Shown in pieces: positions 29,972 through 38,249 of a stretch of DNA of 64,000 nt (positions within the stretch are counted from its first letter, which is position 1; each line of letters starts with the position of its first letter). Source of the DNA: Planctomycetota bacterium (GTDB lineage: Bacteria; Planctomycetota; UBA1135). Made by a program: the position numbers and the translations under genes. The stretch spans positions 62,001 through 126,000 of the forward strand of contig JAAESM010000042.1 of NCBI GenBank assembly GCA_024229395.1. The letters run 5' to 3'. The notes under the pieces are model-generated. The model was not told the DNA's origin and did not search any database. It worked only from the letters and a program-made list of their open reading frames with translations.

Positions 29972-30798
29972 GCATTACTGCAGGAATCGACGTAGGTTCA
30001 ACCTACACCAAGGCCATCTTGCTGAATGGCGAAGGCCAAATCGTTGCGCGGCATGTGCAACAGACCGGCTTCAAGCTGGCAGAAGTCGCCGAGCGCTGCT
30101 TCAACGAAATCATGGAGAAGGCTGGCGTGCAGCGCAGTGACGTGGAATACGTCATCGCGACGGGCTTCGGTCGTCACCAGGTTTCGTTCAAGGATCTGCA
30201 TGTGACGGACCTGACGGCGTCGGCACGCGGAGCACATATGTTGTTCCCGGGCACGCGCTCGATCTTGGATGTGGGTGGCCAGACCATGAAGGCGATTCGC
30301 TTGGAGGATACCAAGGGAATGGTGAAATCCTTCCGCCTCAACGATAAGTGTGCAGCAGGTACCGGCGCCTTCTTGGAGAAGACCGCGCGTTACATGGGTT
30401 ACGAGACCGAGGACATCGGGCCGTTGCTGAGCACTTCGCGTAGTCCGGTGGAGATCTCCGGCGTGTGTGCGGTGTTCGCCGAATCGGAAGTGATCAACCA
30501 GCTATCACTCGGCACGCCGCCTGCCGACATCATGCAGGGAGCAATTGAGTCACTGACCGGCCGCGCCGTGCAGTTGATGAAACGCGCCAAGGCAGAAAGC
30601 GAGTTCACCCTGATCGGTGGCATCATGCGCTTCAACACGATGCCGGCTGCAGTACGGGAACGCGTGGAAGCTGTGGTTAACTTGCCCGGCGAGGAAGATA
30701 ACGACTTGGCGATTGCACAGTTTGTCACGGCACTTGGTGCTGCGGTACTCGGTCAGCGTCGTCTTGAGAAACTCGCCCAGGAGGCTGGGGCGGTCTGA
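29968..30798 (+). CDS. Acyl-CoA dehydratase activase/benzoyl-CoA reductase ATPase subunit (BzdQ-like)
   Basis: [44 protein letters not shown] coupling with the preceding ATPase gene. Confidence 0.88.
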   Translation: MSITAGIDVGSTYTKAILLNGEGQIVARHVQQTGFKLAEVAERCFNEIMEKAGVQRSDVEYVIATGFGRHQVSFKDLHVTDLTASARGAHMLFPGTRSILDVGGQTMKAIRLEDTKGMVKSFRLNDKCAAGTGAFLEKTARYMGYETEDIGPLLSTSRSPVEISGVCAVFAESEVINQLSLGTPPADIMQGAIESLTGRAVQLMKRAKAESEFTLIGGIMRFNTMPAAVRERVEAVVNLPGEEDNDLAIAQFVTALGAAVLGQRRLEKLAQEAGAV

Positions 30799-31031
30799 TG
30801 GAGCCAATGCCGCTGAAGGCGGATATGGACCTCATCGCGGCCGGCTGGGAACGAAGGTTCCTGGCCGAGCCGGATCGCGTTGAGGAAGCGGTAGAGATCT
30901 ACCGTTCGCTCGGCCTGGAGATTCGTGCCGAACCGCTCGGACCAGCCGACTTCGGCCCGGATTGTCAAGATTGCGCCAGCGAGGTGTGCAAGAGCTACGT
31001 GTTAATCTACACGCGAAAGCCGCCTTCCTAA
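30798..31031 (+). CDS. Small Cys-containing protein at end of the BCR-like operon
   Basis: 77 aa, overlaps the stop of the previous gene; DCQDCASEVCKSYVLIYTRK. Confidence 0.6.
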   Translation: MEPMPLKADMDLIAAGWERRFLAEPDRVEEAVEIYRSLGLEIRAEPLGPADFGPDCQDCASEVCKSYVLIYTRKPPS

Positions 31032-31041
31032 CAGGCCTACC

Positions 31042-33303
31042 ATGTTACTCAGCATCTCACTACTCGCACCACTACTCGGAGCCCTACCGCAAAAACCAGG
31101 GGGCACCGAGTTTGTCTTTTTAGACAAGCACCGCAATGCCTTCAAGCACACTGCAGAAGTGGAGAAGGCTTTCGAGTTGGCGGCCAAGCAATGGCAAGCC
31201 GTGCTGCTCGACGACGTCACGATCTACGTGCAAGTGACCTTCCAGGAGATGGACTCGGAGAAGGGGCTTGGTGGTTGGAAGCGCGAGTTCCTGGAGTTCC
31301 CTGCCGAGGATATCTACGAAGCCCTGCGCGAGGATTCTTCCAGTCCGAACGACCGACGCGCCTTACGCGTGATGCCGATTCCGGGCGATGCTCAGGTAGT
31401 GACTGGCCACGATGGCAAAGGCCGACGTGTGTTCTCCTTGAATGCATGGATTTCGTCGCGCACAGGCGAGTACAAGCAAAAGCGCATCAACACCTTGAGC
31501 GTGACCCCGGCGCAGGCCAAGGCTCTGTACATGGTGCCGCATGATGAAGAAGGTTTTGACATCACGATCAAGATGAACTCCGACATCCGTTGGGATATGG
31601 ATCCCAGCGACGGCATAGAGAGTGGCTATTTCGACCTAGTCGGCACCATCGTGCATGAGATCGGACATGGGCTTGGTTTCTTCTCCGGCATCGATTCACC
31701 CATGTACTTGATGCAGCCAGACAAAGCATTCAGCGTGTTGGATCTTTACCGTTTCAACGACGGCGCTGAAGAAGACGAAGGCAAACCACGTTGGGATCTT
31801 GGGCGCGGTGGGAATCCGGTTCTGGCGCTCGAAGACGGGCGCGTGCCACTCGGCGGATTGTCCAATGGCGAGGAGTATGAAGCCGGCCACTGGCAGGATG
31901 AGAAGTCCGCTGGCAGCTATTTGGGGATCATGAGCCCCGAGCCATTCCGTGGCATCGCGGCATCGATCGAGAAGCTCGACCTCGTCACCATCGACATGTT
32001 GGGGTGGGAGATTGAAGGGCAGATGGATCGCGCGCCCAAGCGCGAGATGATGCTCGATGGGCAACTGCTGCGTTCACCGAAGATGGAGAAACGTCGTGCT
32101 GAAGCCCTCAACACTTGGTTCCGCGATGCACCAGACTGGGCCTTGAGTGGCATCGTGCTGACCGCTTATGGCAAGCGATGGCATCCCGTCGGCCTGGATA
32201 GTTTCATCGCAGCCTTGGACAGCAAAGATGCATACCTGAATGGTTATGCCATTGAGGGATTGCTCGCAACCGATGAGAAGATACTGCCGTCGTTGATGAG
32301 TAAGGAACTGGTCGATGTGCTGATCAGCAAGTCGTTGAAGAATAAGGATGATTACTTCACCGGCCGTGCGCTGACTTTATTGCAGCGTGGTTTGCCTGAG
32401 GCGCAAGTCACCAAGGCCAGTGGTTGGAAGCGTTGGTGGAAGCTCAATGAAGAGGGTTATCTGCCGAGTGAGTGGACCTTGCCGCCGTTGCCGTTGGGCG
32501 CAGAGTCATCCGAGGAGAGTGTGGCGCAGGGTTTTGTGGAGCGCGCCTTCGACCTCTATGGCGCGGGCATGGAGTTGGTGATCGTGATCGACGCAACCGG
32601 CTCCATGCAGGGCGCCATCGATGCATCGGTGGAAGCGCTGAAGGATTTCTCCGCCATCATGGAAGGCATCTCACCGAAGTTCCGCATGGGATTGGTCGAG
32701 TATCGCGACCACGGCGACATGAAGAATGGCGCCAAGATCGTGGAACCGTTGAGCAATAAGGTCGACAAGATTCGCAAGCGCTTGGGCAAGGTCACCGCCA
32801 GTGGTGGTGGCGATTATCCCGAGGCGGTTTTGTCAGGTCTGCTTGCCGCCTTCGAGAAGAAGATGGGCTGGAAGCGCGAAACCAATAAGTTGCTGGTGGT
32901 GGTGGGGGATGCGCCACCGCACCAGGGCACGATGGACGACCTGCTCGACTTGGTGCGCGAGGCCAACCAATCGCCCTTTGGTGAGGATCCCAGTTCGATT
33001 ATTGAGCGCAACAGCAAAGGCAGCTCCGGCAGCAAGCGCGGCGTGCGGCCTTTCGTGACCTCTACGATTGGGGTTGGCGGGGCAGGCGTAGAAGCCACCA
33101 CGCGCAACACCTTCGTGAAGATCGCCGAAGCCGGTGATGGCGCCTATTCCGAGGTCCTCACTGCTGGTGGTGGTGCCGACGCCGCCAGCGTCGAGATTGC
33201 CGAGCACATCCTGACCTTGTCTTTCGGTTCGCGCTGGCGCAACCAGATGCATGATTTCGTCAGGATCTACATGCAGTACCGGAACGCTGGATTTTTCAAG
33301 TAG
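31042..33303 (+). CDS. Exported zinc-metallopeptidase-like domain fused to a von Willebrand A domain
   Basis: HEIGHGLGFFSGID (HExxHxxGxxxG) and MELVIVIDATGSMQGAIDASVEAL (DxTGSM MIDAS). Confidence 0.8.
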   Translation: MLLSISLLAPLLGALPQKPGGTEFVFLDKHRNAFKHTAEVEKAFELAAKQWQAVLLDDVTIYVQVTFQEMDSEKGLGGWKREFLEFPAEDIYEALREDSSSPNDRRALRVMPIPGDAQVVTGHDGKGRRVFSLNAWISSRTGEYKQKRINTLSVTPAQAKALYMVPHDEEGFDITIKMNSDIRWDMDPSDGIESGYFDLVGTIVHEIGHGLGFFSGIDSPMYLMQPDKAFSVLDLYRFNDGAEEDEGKPRWDLGRGGNPVLALEDGRVPLGGLSNGEEYEAGHWQDEKSAGSYLGIMSPEPFRGIAASIEKLDLVTIDMLGWEIEGQMDRAPKREMMLDGQLLRSPKMEKRRAEALNTWFRDAPDWALSGIVLTAYGKRWHPVGLDSFIAALDSKDAYLNGYAIEGLLATDEKILPSLMSKELVDVLISKSLKNKDDYFTGRALTLLQRGLPEAQVTKASGWKRWWKLNEEGYLPSEWTLPPLPLGAESSEESVAQGFVERAFDLYGAGMELVIVIDATGSMQGAIDASVEALKDFSAIMEGISPKFRMGLVEYRDHGDMKNGAKIVEPLSNKVDKIRKRLGKVTASGGGDYPEAVLSGLLAAFEKKMGWKRETNKLLVVVGDAPPHQGTMDDLLDLVREANQSPFGEDPSSIIERNSKGSSGSKRGVRPFVTSTIGVGGAGVEATTRNTFVKIAEAGDGAYSEVLTAGGGADAASVEIAEHILTLSFGSRWRNQMHDFVRIYMQYRNAGFFK

Positions 33304-33345
33304 GGAATAAACACTTGCACGATTGCGCAAGTGTAATAGTATTCC
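33304..33345 (+). promoter_or_regulatory. Palindromic ArsR-type operator
   Basis: GGAATA-a-ACACTTGC-acgattgc-GCAAGTGT-aatag-TATTCC directly upstream of arsR ATG (33349). Confidence 0.65.
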
Positions 33346-33348
33346 GTC

Positions 33349-33666
33349 ATGACGTCGGAAGACTTAGCCCCCCAATGCTGTCCAGAGCTGCAAGAAGCGC
33401 TGGATCCCAAGCTTTTCCACGCCTTGGCGGATCAGAGCCGCCTGGTGTTGCTGATGCGCTTGGTGGTGATCGAGCAGCCGCAGACCGTCAGTGAGCTGGC
33501 GGATTGTTGCGGCGTGCACCTATCCGGCGTGTCGCGTCATCTGGCCATGCTGCGTGATGCCGGCATCCTCGACGCACAGAAAAGCGGCCGCGAGGTTCGC
33601 TATGAGTTGCGTCGTGAAGAGCTTGCCAACACCTTGCGCCTAATCGCCGACGCCATTGAGATCTAA
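33349..33666 (+). CDS. arsR: ArsR family transcriptional regulator
   Basis: FHALADQSRLVLLMRLV...TVSELADCCGVHLSGVSRHLAMLRDAGILDAQKSGREVRYEL. Confidence 0.9.
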   Translation: MTSEDLAPQCCPELQEALDPKLFHALADQSRLVLLMRLVVIEQPQTVSELADCCGVHLSGVSRHLAMLRDAGILDAQKSGREVRYELRREELANTLRLIADAIEI

Positions 33667-33711
33667 CAATCCCCGAACGAATTTACCGAGCCCTCGTACT
33701 CCAAACAGACC

Positions 33712-34599
33712 ATGACCCAATCCACTCCTAAAGGCGCCGATCAAGTTCGCGAACATGTTCGCGAACATGTTTCTGCAACCTACGCCGAAGCCCTCAAGCG
33801 CACCGCAGTCGCGAACGAAACCACCGCAACGGAAGACTCCGGCAGTTGCTGCAAACCGAAGTGTTGTTCCAACAGTCCTGAAAGCACCGTTGCTCAACTG
33901 GCCGGTTACGACGACGTCGACCAAGAAGGCGTAGCGGATGCTGCGCGTAGTTCCTTCGGTTGCGGCAATCCACTGGCCTTCTCGGAAGTGAAGGAAGGAC
34001 AGACCGTTTTGGACCTGGGTTCCGGCGCGGGCTTCGACCTGTTGATCGCTGCTGGTAAGGTAGGGGAGTCGGGCAAGGTCATTGGCGTCGACATGACCGA
34101 TGAAATGATCGAGGCCGCACGCGCCAACGCTGCCAAAGCTGGTGTCGAACAAGTAGAAGTACGCAAGGGCGTGATCGAGCAGTTGCCAGTCGATGACAGC
34201 AGCGTGGATTGGGTAATCTCGAACTGCGTGATCAACTTGTCGACCGATAAGCCAGCGGTGTTCGGTGAAGTCGCGCGCGTATTGAAGCCCGGCGGGCGCT
34301 TCTCGGTCTCGGATATCGTGGTCGAGGAACTGCCAGACATCTTGCGCCAGCAAGCGGTCGCCTATTCCGCATGCATCGGTGGTGCGATCTCCGAAGCGGA
34401 TTACATTACCGGGCTGCAACAGGCCGGATTGGAAAAGGTCGAAGTGACTGAACGCATGGTCTACACCAAGGAGCAGATCGAAGGCATCTTGACCTTGGAT
34501 TTCGGTTTGGATGAGGCCAGCGTGCAGGAACTGCGTAGCGCTTTGGCATCGGTCGAAGGCAAAGTCTGGAGTGCCAAGTTCGTCGGCCAACGCGCCTGA
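33712..34599 (+). CDS. arsM: Arsenite S-adenosylmethionine methyltransferase
   Basis: VLDLGSGAGFDLLIAA, GVDMTDEMIEAARANA, DWVISNCVINLS, SVSDIV; Cys-rich segment CCKPKCC; follows arsR. Confidence 0.92.
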   Translation: MTQSTPKGADQVREHVREHVSATYAEALKRTAVANETTATEDSGSCCKPKCCSNSPESTVAQLAGYDDVDQEGVADAARSSFGCGNPLAFSEVKEGQTVLDLGSGAGFDLLIAAGKVGESGKVIGVDMTDEMIEAARANAAKAGVEQVEVRKGVIEQLPVDDSSVDWVISNCVINLSTDKPAVFGEVARVLKPGGRFSVSDIVVEELPDILRQQAVAYSACIGGAISEADYITGLQQAGLEKVEVTERMVYTKEQIEGILTLDFGLDEASVQELRSALASVEGKVWSAKFVGQRA

Positions 34600-34613
34600 T
34601 AGACTCTTCCTTG

Positions 34614-35705
34614 ATGTGGTATTACGCCAGCGCCGGAGACTATGAGGGCCCCTTCCAGGAGGCCTATCTCGGGCGCAAGTTGCGCGCCGGCGTCATCACC
34701 AAGAAGACCTTGGTATGGCGCGACGGCATGAAGGAATGGCTGCCGTTGGAACAGACGGAGTTGCTCAGCCTGATTACCGAGCAAGCCCCATGGCAAAAAC
34801 AGCCTTCGGAACCGCCACAGCCGCCGCCGAGAGCGTGGGGCTCGCAAGCAAGCGACGAAGCGGGCGCTCAACAAAGGCCTCAAGGAACTCAACAACGGCG
34901 GTCACGCCGATCGTCGCTGCAGGATTACGAGCAGAGCGGTTACGAGAAACCGCAGGCTGGACGCCCAGCACCATCCGAACAGGAGTGGGCAGAAGAGGAG
35001 GCTGAAGGAGAGTCTCAAGCACGGGGTGCGCCGAAGGCGAATAAGGCTAAGCACAGGCAGAAACCGGTTGAGGCAAGCGGGCACTTCGAGAACTTGTCCA
35101 GTGTCACCTTCGTGGTGACTTTCATGTTCGCCCTGTCGGCCTTGCTTTCGGCCTTCATCCTGTTCAACTATGTGCGCCATGGCAGCGGCTCGCATCAACT
35201 GCACACTTGGTCTCTTTCCGACGCAAGGCCGCTGCTGAAAATCCTCGGATTGGTATCCACCGTCGCGGGACTAGCCTTCCTGGTTTGGGTCTATCGCGCC
35301 ATCTCAAACCTGCCGCGCATCGGTGCGCGTTCGCTGGACCTGAGTGCTGGATGGGTGGTCGTCAGTTTCTTGATTCCATTCCTGAATATCTTCGTCCCGT
35401 ACCTTGCACTACGCAAACTGTGGCAGGCAAGTTTCGCTCCTCGCCAGTGGGCCAAGCAAGCCATCACGCCAATGCTGACCTTCATGTGGTTGGCATGGAT
35501 TTTCGCCACCAGTGACTGGGATAATCTTTATCCGACTGGCGGCGTCGAGACCTCTCAGGGCGTGGTCTTTCTTTACGGTGATTCGATAAGCATGCCATCT
35601 CTTTGGCCCTTCGCGTTAAGCATCGCCGTCGACGTCATGGTGGTCCTGTTCGTGCGCGCAGTCTGGCATGCGCAACGCGATTCCCATGAAGCAATACAGC
35701 GCTAG
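34614..35705 (+). CDS. GYF_2 domain plus DUF4328-type membrane protein
   Basis: WYYASAGDYEGPFQEAYLGRKLRAGVITKKTLVWRDGMKEW; C-terminal multi-TM VYRAISNLPRIG...GWVVVSFLIPFLNIFVPY. Confidence 0.75.
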   Translation: MWYYASAGDYEGPFQEAYLGRKLRAGVITKKTLVWRDGMKEWLPLEQTELLSLITEQAPWQKQPSEPPQPPPRAWGSQASDEAGAQQRPQGTQQRRSRRSSLQDYEQSGYEKPQAGRPAPSEQEWAEEEAEGESQARGAPKANKAKHRQKPVEASGHFENLSSVTFVVTFMFALSALLSAFILFNYVRHGSGSHQLHTWSLSDARPLLKILGLVSTVAGLAFLVWVYRAISNLPRIGARSLDLSAGWVVVSFLIPFLNIFVPYLALRKLWQASFAPRQWAKQAITPMLTFMWLAWIFATSDWDNLYPTGGVETSQGVVFLYGDSISMPSLWPFALSIAVDVMVVLFVRAVWHAQRDSHEAIQR

Positions 35706-35720
35706 ACTCGGCATCCCCCA

Positions 35721-36322
35721 ATGCTGAACAACCCCCGCAACTCCAGTCACCGTCGTTGGTACGACCCGCGCACGAAGGGGGGGGCGTTCCTGGTCAGTGC
35801 CGGTTGCGTCGCCATATGTTGCCGCATCTGCGCGAGAACGGTCCGTTGGAACTGGCCACATTCTTTGTCTGCCTAGCCGCCGGCATCTTGGGATTGTGGG
35901 CTGCCAAGCTCAGTAGCAGAGTGAACCCGTGGTGGAAGACCGCCTTCTTCGACTTCTAAACACCGGATTAGTTCGCCAGCAATAACCTGCAGCAAGAGAT
36001 CACCTTGCACAATCTAAGTGGCGCTCATGGCAAGTCGCATTATCTGTACATGATCTTCGGCCTTGGTGGTTTGTTCGGCGCATATCTACCTTGGTATGGC
36101 TTGCGCGATCTGCGTGTACCACGCGTTATCGTGCCGGTGCTATTGGTGATCGTCATGCTCACCAGTTTGGAGTTCATCCACAATATGTTCGAACTCGATT
36201 GGTCTGCACGCGGCATCGGTCGCAAGTCTCCAGAGTTGATCGAGTTCTGGATCGTATGCGTCGGCTTTGTTTTTTGTGGCGAGAAGTGGCGCAAGTTAAG
36301 AATGCGCAACGGCAACGCTTAG
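35721..36322 (+). pseudogene. Decayed membrane protein gene
   Basis: Eight-G run at 35777-35784 with frame change, then TAA (35957-35959) and TAG (35969-35971) in one frame: ...FFDF-*-TPD-*-FASNNLQQEITLHNL... Confidence 0.7.
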
Positions 36323-36347
36323 ACGCAACCGCCCCAACGCATCTCGT

Positions 36348-37139
36348 TCAAAGTTGCTGCTCGGCGAACCATGCCAAGATGCGCGCGCCAACTTCATGAG
36401 CATCCTGATCAAGGAACATCATGTGTCCGCGTTTTTGCATGAACTCCAAGGTAGCTTGCGGATAACGCTTGGCCACGCGACGCACCACCCCGGGGCGGAT
36501 CAAGTGATCCTTGGCAGCACCCAGAACCAACACCGGACATTGGCATTGATCACGCGGCACCGCACTGGGGCGCTGCGGCTGCAGGAACCAGAACACAATG
36601 TCTTTGTAACTTTGCGTGGACTCTAGGAGGAAGCTGCTGTGCCATTGCGCGCGTTGTTCCGCGGGCAAGTCATTCAACAAACACAGGTTCAAGATCGGCC
36701 GCCAAGGGCGTTGCACCGGGTTGCGCGTCACGATGTGCAGCAAGGCATTTGATGTGGCTACGATACCCCATGGTGTGATGCAGTTGATGCCGGCGGGGTT
36801 GGCCGGCGCCAGCAGCACCAAGCCGGCTAACTCCACTTCCGCCGCCAAATGTTGCGCCAACAGACCACCCATGGAATGCCCAATCAGGATCGGCGGCTGC
36901 GCCAGGTCTAGGCCCTTGAGGTAGTCGCGCAGCCAAGCCACATAGGCTGGAATGCCGAATTTCCCGAGCTCGCGCCGCAGCTCCTTGGACAGCCCGGGTG
37001 CGTGATGGGGCAGGGTGGGCTGAAAAGTGCGATAACCGGCCTCCTGTAGCGGTTTTGACACCGGATCTAGCGTGTTTCCGCAGCCCCACATGCCATGGAT
37101 TAGCACGACGTCGGTGCGGGTTGGAGGCGTGGATGACAT
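36348..37139 (-). CDS. Alpha/beta hydrolase
   Basis: LIHGMWGCGN, LIGHSMGGLLAQHLA, AAKDHLIRP, KRGHMMFLDQDA. Confidence 0.9.
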   Translation of the reverse strand: MSSTPPTRTDVVLIHGMWGCGNTLDPVSKPLQEAGYRTFQPTLPHHAPGLSKELRRELGKFGIPAYVAWLRDYLKGLDLAQPPILIGHSMGGLLAQHLAAEVELAGLVLLAPANPAGINCITPWGIVATSNALLHIVTRNPVQRPWRPILNLCLLNDLPAEQRAQWHSSFLLESTQSYKDIVFWFLQPQRPSAVPRDQCQCPVLVLGAAKDHLIRPGVVRRVAKRYPQATLEFMQKRGHMMFLDQDAHEVGARILAWFAEQQL

Positions 37140-37191
37140 TTTGCGGCGGTCCCGAGCTACAGTCGGCCCATTTGGGGACCGATGAGAGCCT

Positions 37192-38115
37192 ATGGGTTCC
37201 CGTCATGCCAATCCAGGATTTCGCACCATCGCCGCCGCGGCTGCGTTGTTGCATCTTGGTTTTGCATCGACAACATCGGCGCAGACATTGGCCGGCTTTG
37301 ACGCGATCACACCGTCGTTTGCCGTGCTCAATGAAGTCAACTCCGGCGTTTATTCCGTGCCGGCAACGACAGCAGCAGAATATGTCTCCCTTTTTGCCAA
37401 CCTGAACCGAGACCTATCCTTCGATTTTGATCCCAGCGCCGACTTGGCTTGGGAACTGCCGGAACTAGCAGAAGCAGAAAGCTCGTTGATCACCTCCGGC
37501 CTCAATGCGACTTGGGAAGATCGTTCCGGTTGGCGCGCCGGCGGCTCGGTCTTCAATCCCGCCGCTCGCGACCAGACTGCATTCGGATTGCATAAGGCAT
37601 CGTCCACGCAGACCAGTTTCTCCAGCGACTTGGAACATCCATCCTTGTTCACAGCCGGTATTGGATATGCTCATGACAACGGTTGGCGCCTCGGTGCCGA
37701 CGTACACCTGATCGAGATGGTCGACACCGGCGGACTCGATAGCGAAGGACACTCGACAGACCTCAACGCGATGGCGATCCAATGGCGCAGTTCGCCCGTG
37801 GTCAACCTTGGTGGTGTGGTCGCAATCAGCGATGACCTGAGCTTGAGCAGCGGCTTCACATGGAACCGTAATCAAGTGCGTCCGCTGGATCATGCCTTCA
37901 ACGCGCTCGCTCCGGGCCTACTGCAAAGTAGTTTTCATGTTGGCTTGCGCTGGCAGTGGAAAGAAGAAGCGCAGTTGTTCCTGAACTGCCGCAGCGGTTC
38001 TGCCGATTACCTTGACGATAGTTCCACAACAACACTTGGCGGATTGACAGCAGGTGTTGCGGAAGATGCGCAGGACGTGGTCTCGCTGACCATCGGTATC
38101 GAACTTTCTCTGTAG
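37192..38115 (+). CDS. Exported beta-barrel, FadL/OmpP1-like
   Basis: Signal peptide; alternating beta segments; C-terminal barrel end LTIGIELSL. Confidence 0.55.
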   Translation: MGSRHANPGFRTIAAAAALLHLGFASTTSAQTLAGFDAITPSFAVLNEVNSGVYSVPATTAAEYVSLFANLNRDLSFDFDPSADLAWELPELAEAESSLITSGLNATWEDRSGWRAGGSVFNPAARDQTAFGLHKASSTQTSFSSDLEHPSLFTAGIGYAHDNGWRLGADVHLIEMVDTGGLDSEGHSTDLNAMAIQWRSSPVVNLGGVVAISDDLSLSSGFTWNRNQVRPLDHAFNALAPGLLQSSFHVGLRWQWKEEAQLFLNCRSGSADYLDDSSTTTLGGLTAGVAEDAQDVVSLTIGIELSL

Positions 38116-38249
38116 AGCGGCCATAGCGCACCTTGGCTGCAAATCAGCCAACCACGGTTAGGCCATATTCCCCAAAACATCGCTAAAAATGCGGCCAAAT
38201 GGCCAATCTGGCCAGTGCAAAATTTGCCCTTTGCCGTTACTATTTGAAA

